Positions 7,863 to 9,049 of a stretch of DNA of 9,049 bases are shown here, one piece after another (the first letter of the stretch is position 1; every line of letters begins with the position of its first letter). The stretch lies in the NCBI GenBank assembly GCA_017860555.1, contig JAGDMJ010000108.1:1-9049 (forward strand), written 5' to 3'. The position numbers were made by a program, and so were the translations under genes. The notes under the pieces are model-generated. The model saw only the letters and a list, made by a program, of their open reading frames with translations, ran no database searches and was not told where the DNA came from. This DNA comes from Bacteroidota bacterium. Lineage in GTDB: Bacteria > Bacteroidota > Ignavibacteria > UBA10030 > UBA6906.

Positions 7863-9049
7863 TTATTCGTTGACTCGCGCCACACGGATGCCGTGGAGCC
7901 CCGCTGTCTGGTCCGGCGCACGGAGCCTGATGCATGTGCCCCATGTACCTGACCGCTGGGTAACCTTCACGAGTATGCGATTCCATCCCTGTTTCAATAA
8001 TACGTCGGCCAGGTCATCGCCCGGTTTCACAACCCGTTCGGCATCCCTCGCGAGGAGCAGATCGCCATTGGCCCAGATCTTGATCCCGTCGTCGCTTCCC
8101 ACTTCGAGAATCGCCCACCTGGCGGAATCGGACCAAACCTGGTTCCGGAGATATACCACCCTGTTTTCTCCGCCGATCACCTTGTCGAATTCGAGTAGCC
8201 ACGGCTTTTGCGGGTTCCTTCCGGCGGGGAAGTTCTTCCACTGCACATCGACCGCTTGTTCTTCTTCCGGCGCAAAAACCGTCGAAAAGAGCTCTGCCCC
8301 CTCCTTGACGAACGGTCCCGAGTACTCCCAGGTGGTAAGGTAGTCGTCGAACTCCCGGGTAAGCGTCAACAATTCTTTGGCTCGCTGGACCGCTGTCGGG
8401 TTCTGTGACTTCTCAGCCACGCGCGTGAGCGGTGGAATCACCTCCTGCTTGTAGCTCCCCATGAGATTCTCGGCAATCCGCACTGTCACAAGCTCGGCTT
8501 CCGTGCGCAGCTTGGGGTCATCCACGCGGCCTGACGCGAAGTGGAGGGCTGCCGGAATCCGGGCATCTGCCAGGCTAGACAGAAGCCGTTTGCGCTCATC
8601 AAGATTCGGTGCAAGAGCAAGCGCGCGCTGGTACAGAGCGACAGTCTCATCCTCAGAGCGAGCGCTCTCGAGGCCAAGCAGCCGGACGAAGCCGCGGAGC
8701 GCGACGGCGCGGTGCGTTGGAACCGTGGAGTGCTGCGCGATCTCCCAGAGGTCGTCTGCCGGTTCCGGCGTGGGCCACGTGGAGAGGCCGCGGATTGCGC
8801 TCAATCGCACGTCCGGGTTGCCGTCCTTCAATGCTTTGCGGAGCATGTCGAGAGAACCCGGGGCGTCGATCTTGCCGGCAACGGTCAGCAGGGAAACGCG
8901 AGACTGTTTTTCCCTTGCGGAATCGTATGCGGACACAACCGCATCCGCTCTGCGCGCCGGGTCGCTCTCCCTCCTGGCAACGGCCACCACTGTTGTCTCC
9001 CACTCCTTGCGTTCCTGGTCGCTTTTCGCTTTCACAAGCAGATTCACCA
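7863..9049 (-). CDS. HEAT-repeat protein with C-terminal galactose-binding-like beta-sandwich, 5' end outside window
   Basis: The frame is open to the right edge; 394 full codons plus the stop TAA (7865-7863) are present. The codon at 9047 is GTG and is most likely an internal valine, because the protein there is already in mid-repeat. Numbering from it, residues 1-230 are helical HEAT-like repeats (for example 45-95 and 100-125). Residues about 235-394 look like a lectin-like or galactose-binding-like beta-sandwich: WEYSGPF (240-246), SDDGIKIWANG (318-328) and GWNRILVKVTQ (354-364), a pattern seen in secreted carbohydrate-associated proteins. Residues 1-190 align almost without gaps to residues 493-683 of the HEAT-DUF1080 lipoprotein at the other end of the cluster, so about 490 residues plus a signal may be missing if the layout is shared. 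No catalytic site is recognised; a scaffold or sugar-binding role is inference. Confidence 0.85.
   Translation of the reverse strand, partial: VNLLVKAKSDQERKEWETTVVAVARRESDPARRADAVVSAYDSAREKQSRVSLLTVAGKIDAPGSLDMLRKALKDGNPDVRLSAIRGLSTWPTPEPADDLWEIAQHSTVPTHRAVALRGFVRLLGLESARSEDETVALYQRALALAPNLDERKRLLSSLADARIPAALHFASGRVDDPKLRTEAELVTVRIAENLMGSYKQEVIPPLTRVAEKSQNPTAVQRAKELLTLTREFDDYLTTWEYSGPFVKEGAELFSTVFAPEEEQAVDVQWKNFPAGRNPQKPWLLEFDKVIGGENRVVYLRNQVWSDSARWAILEVGSDDGIKIWANGDLLLARDAERVVKPGDDLADVLLKQGWNRILVKVTQRSGTWGTCIRLRAPDQTAGLHGIRVARVNE

Noticed and set aside
9045..9047. GTG as the start of the HEAT protein at the right edge
   Set aside because: The protein is already inside a repeat that aligns with residue 493 onward of its paralogue, and the frame stays open to the window edge, so this is probably an internal valine.
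1..9049. CRISPR array, insertion sequence, tRNA/rRNA genes, prophage parts
   Set aside because: No direct repeats with spacers, terminal inverted repeats, transposase or integrase motifs, or RNA gene features were seen on either strand; nearly all bases are coding.

Overview
The window is a single, densely packed minus-strand gene cluster from a GC-rich (roughly 60% by eye) bacterium. Six genes run right to left, with only about 134 bases between them in total. The families present point to a free-living, polysaccharide- or glycoside-degrading Gram-negative bacterium of the Bacteroidota/FCB or Planctomycetota/PVC type: Tat-exported Gfo/Idh/MocA dehydrogenases, a nucleoside:H+ symporter-type MFS permease, a HEAT-repeat lipoprotein ending in a DUF1080 (3-keto-disaccharide hydrolase) domain, and a HEAT-repeat protein ending in a galactose-binding-like sandwich. 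This phylum-level placement is inference from gene families, not from a marker gene.

Layout in transcription order. (1) 9049-7863: C-terminal part of a HEAT-repeat protein with a beta-sandwich end; its 5' part lies outside the window. (2) 7786-6419: Tat-exported Gfo/Idh/MocA oxidoreductase (A). (3) 6422-5355: cytoplasmic Gfo/Idh/MocA oxidoreductase (B), overlapping A by the four bases ATGA. (4) 5314-4082: 12-TM MFS permease with a GTG start. (5) 4074-2797: second Tat-exported Gfo/Idh/MocA oxidoreductase (C). (6) 2785 to beyond base 1: large lipoprotein with HEAT repeats and a C-terminal DUF1080 domain, whose stop codon lies just outside the window.

How they may work together (inference). Gfo/Idh/MocA enzymes, DUF1080 proteins and sugar permeases recur in bacterial pathways in which a glycoside is oxidised at C3 to a 3-keto sugar and then cleaved by a DUF1080 protein. 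Here the pieces are spread over compartments: two oxidoreductases carry twin-arginine signals, the DUF1080 domain sits on a lipoprotein, a permease could import products, and a leader-less oxidoreductase would act in the cytoplasm. The two HEAT-repeat proteins at the ends of the cluster are visibly paralogous over about 190 residues but carry different C-terminal modules. No isomerase, regulator, mobile element, tRNA, rRNA or CRISPR array is visible. Long open frames on the plus strand are antisense shadows.
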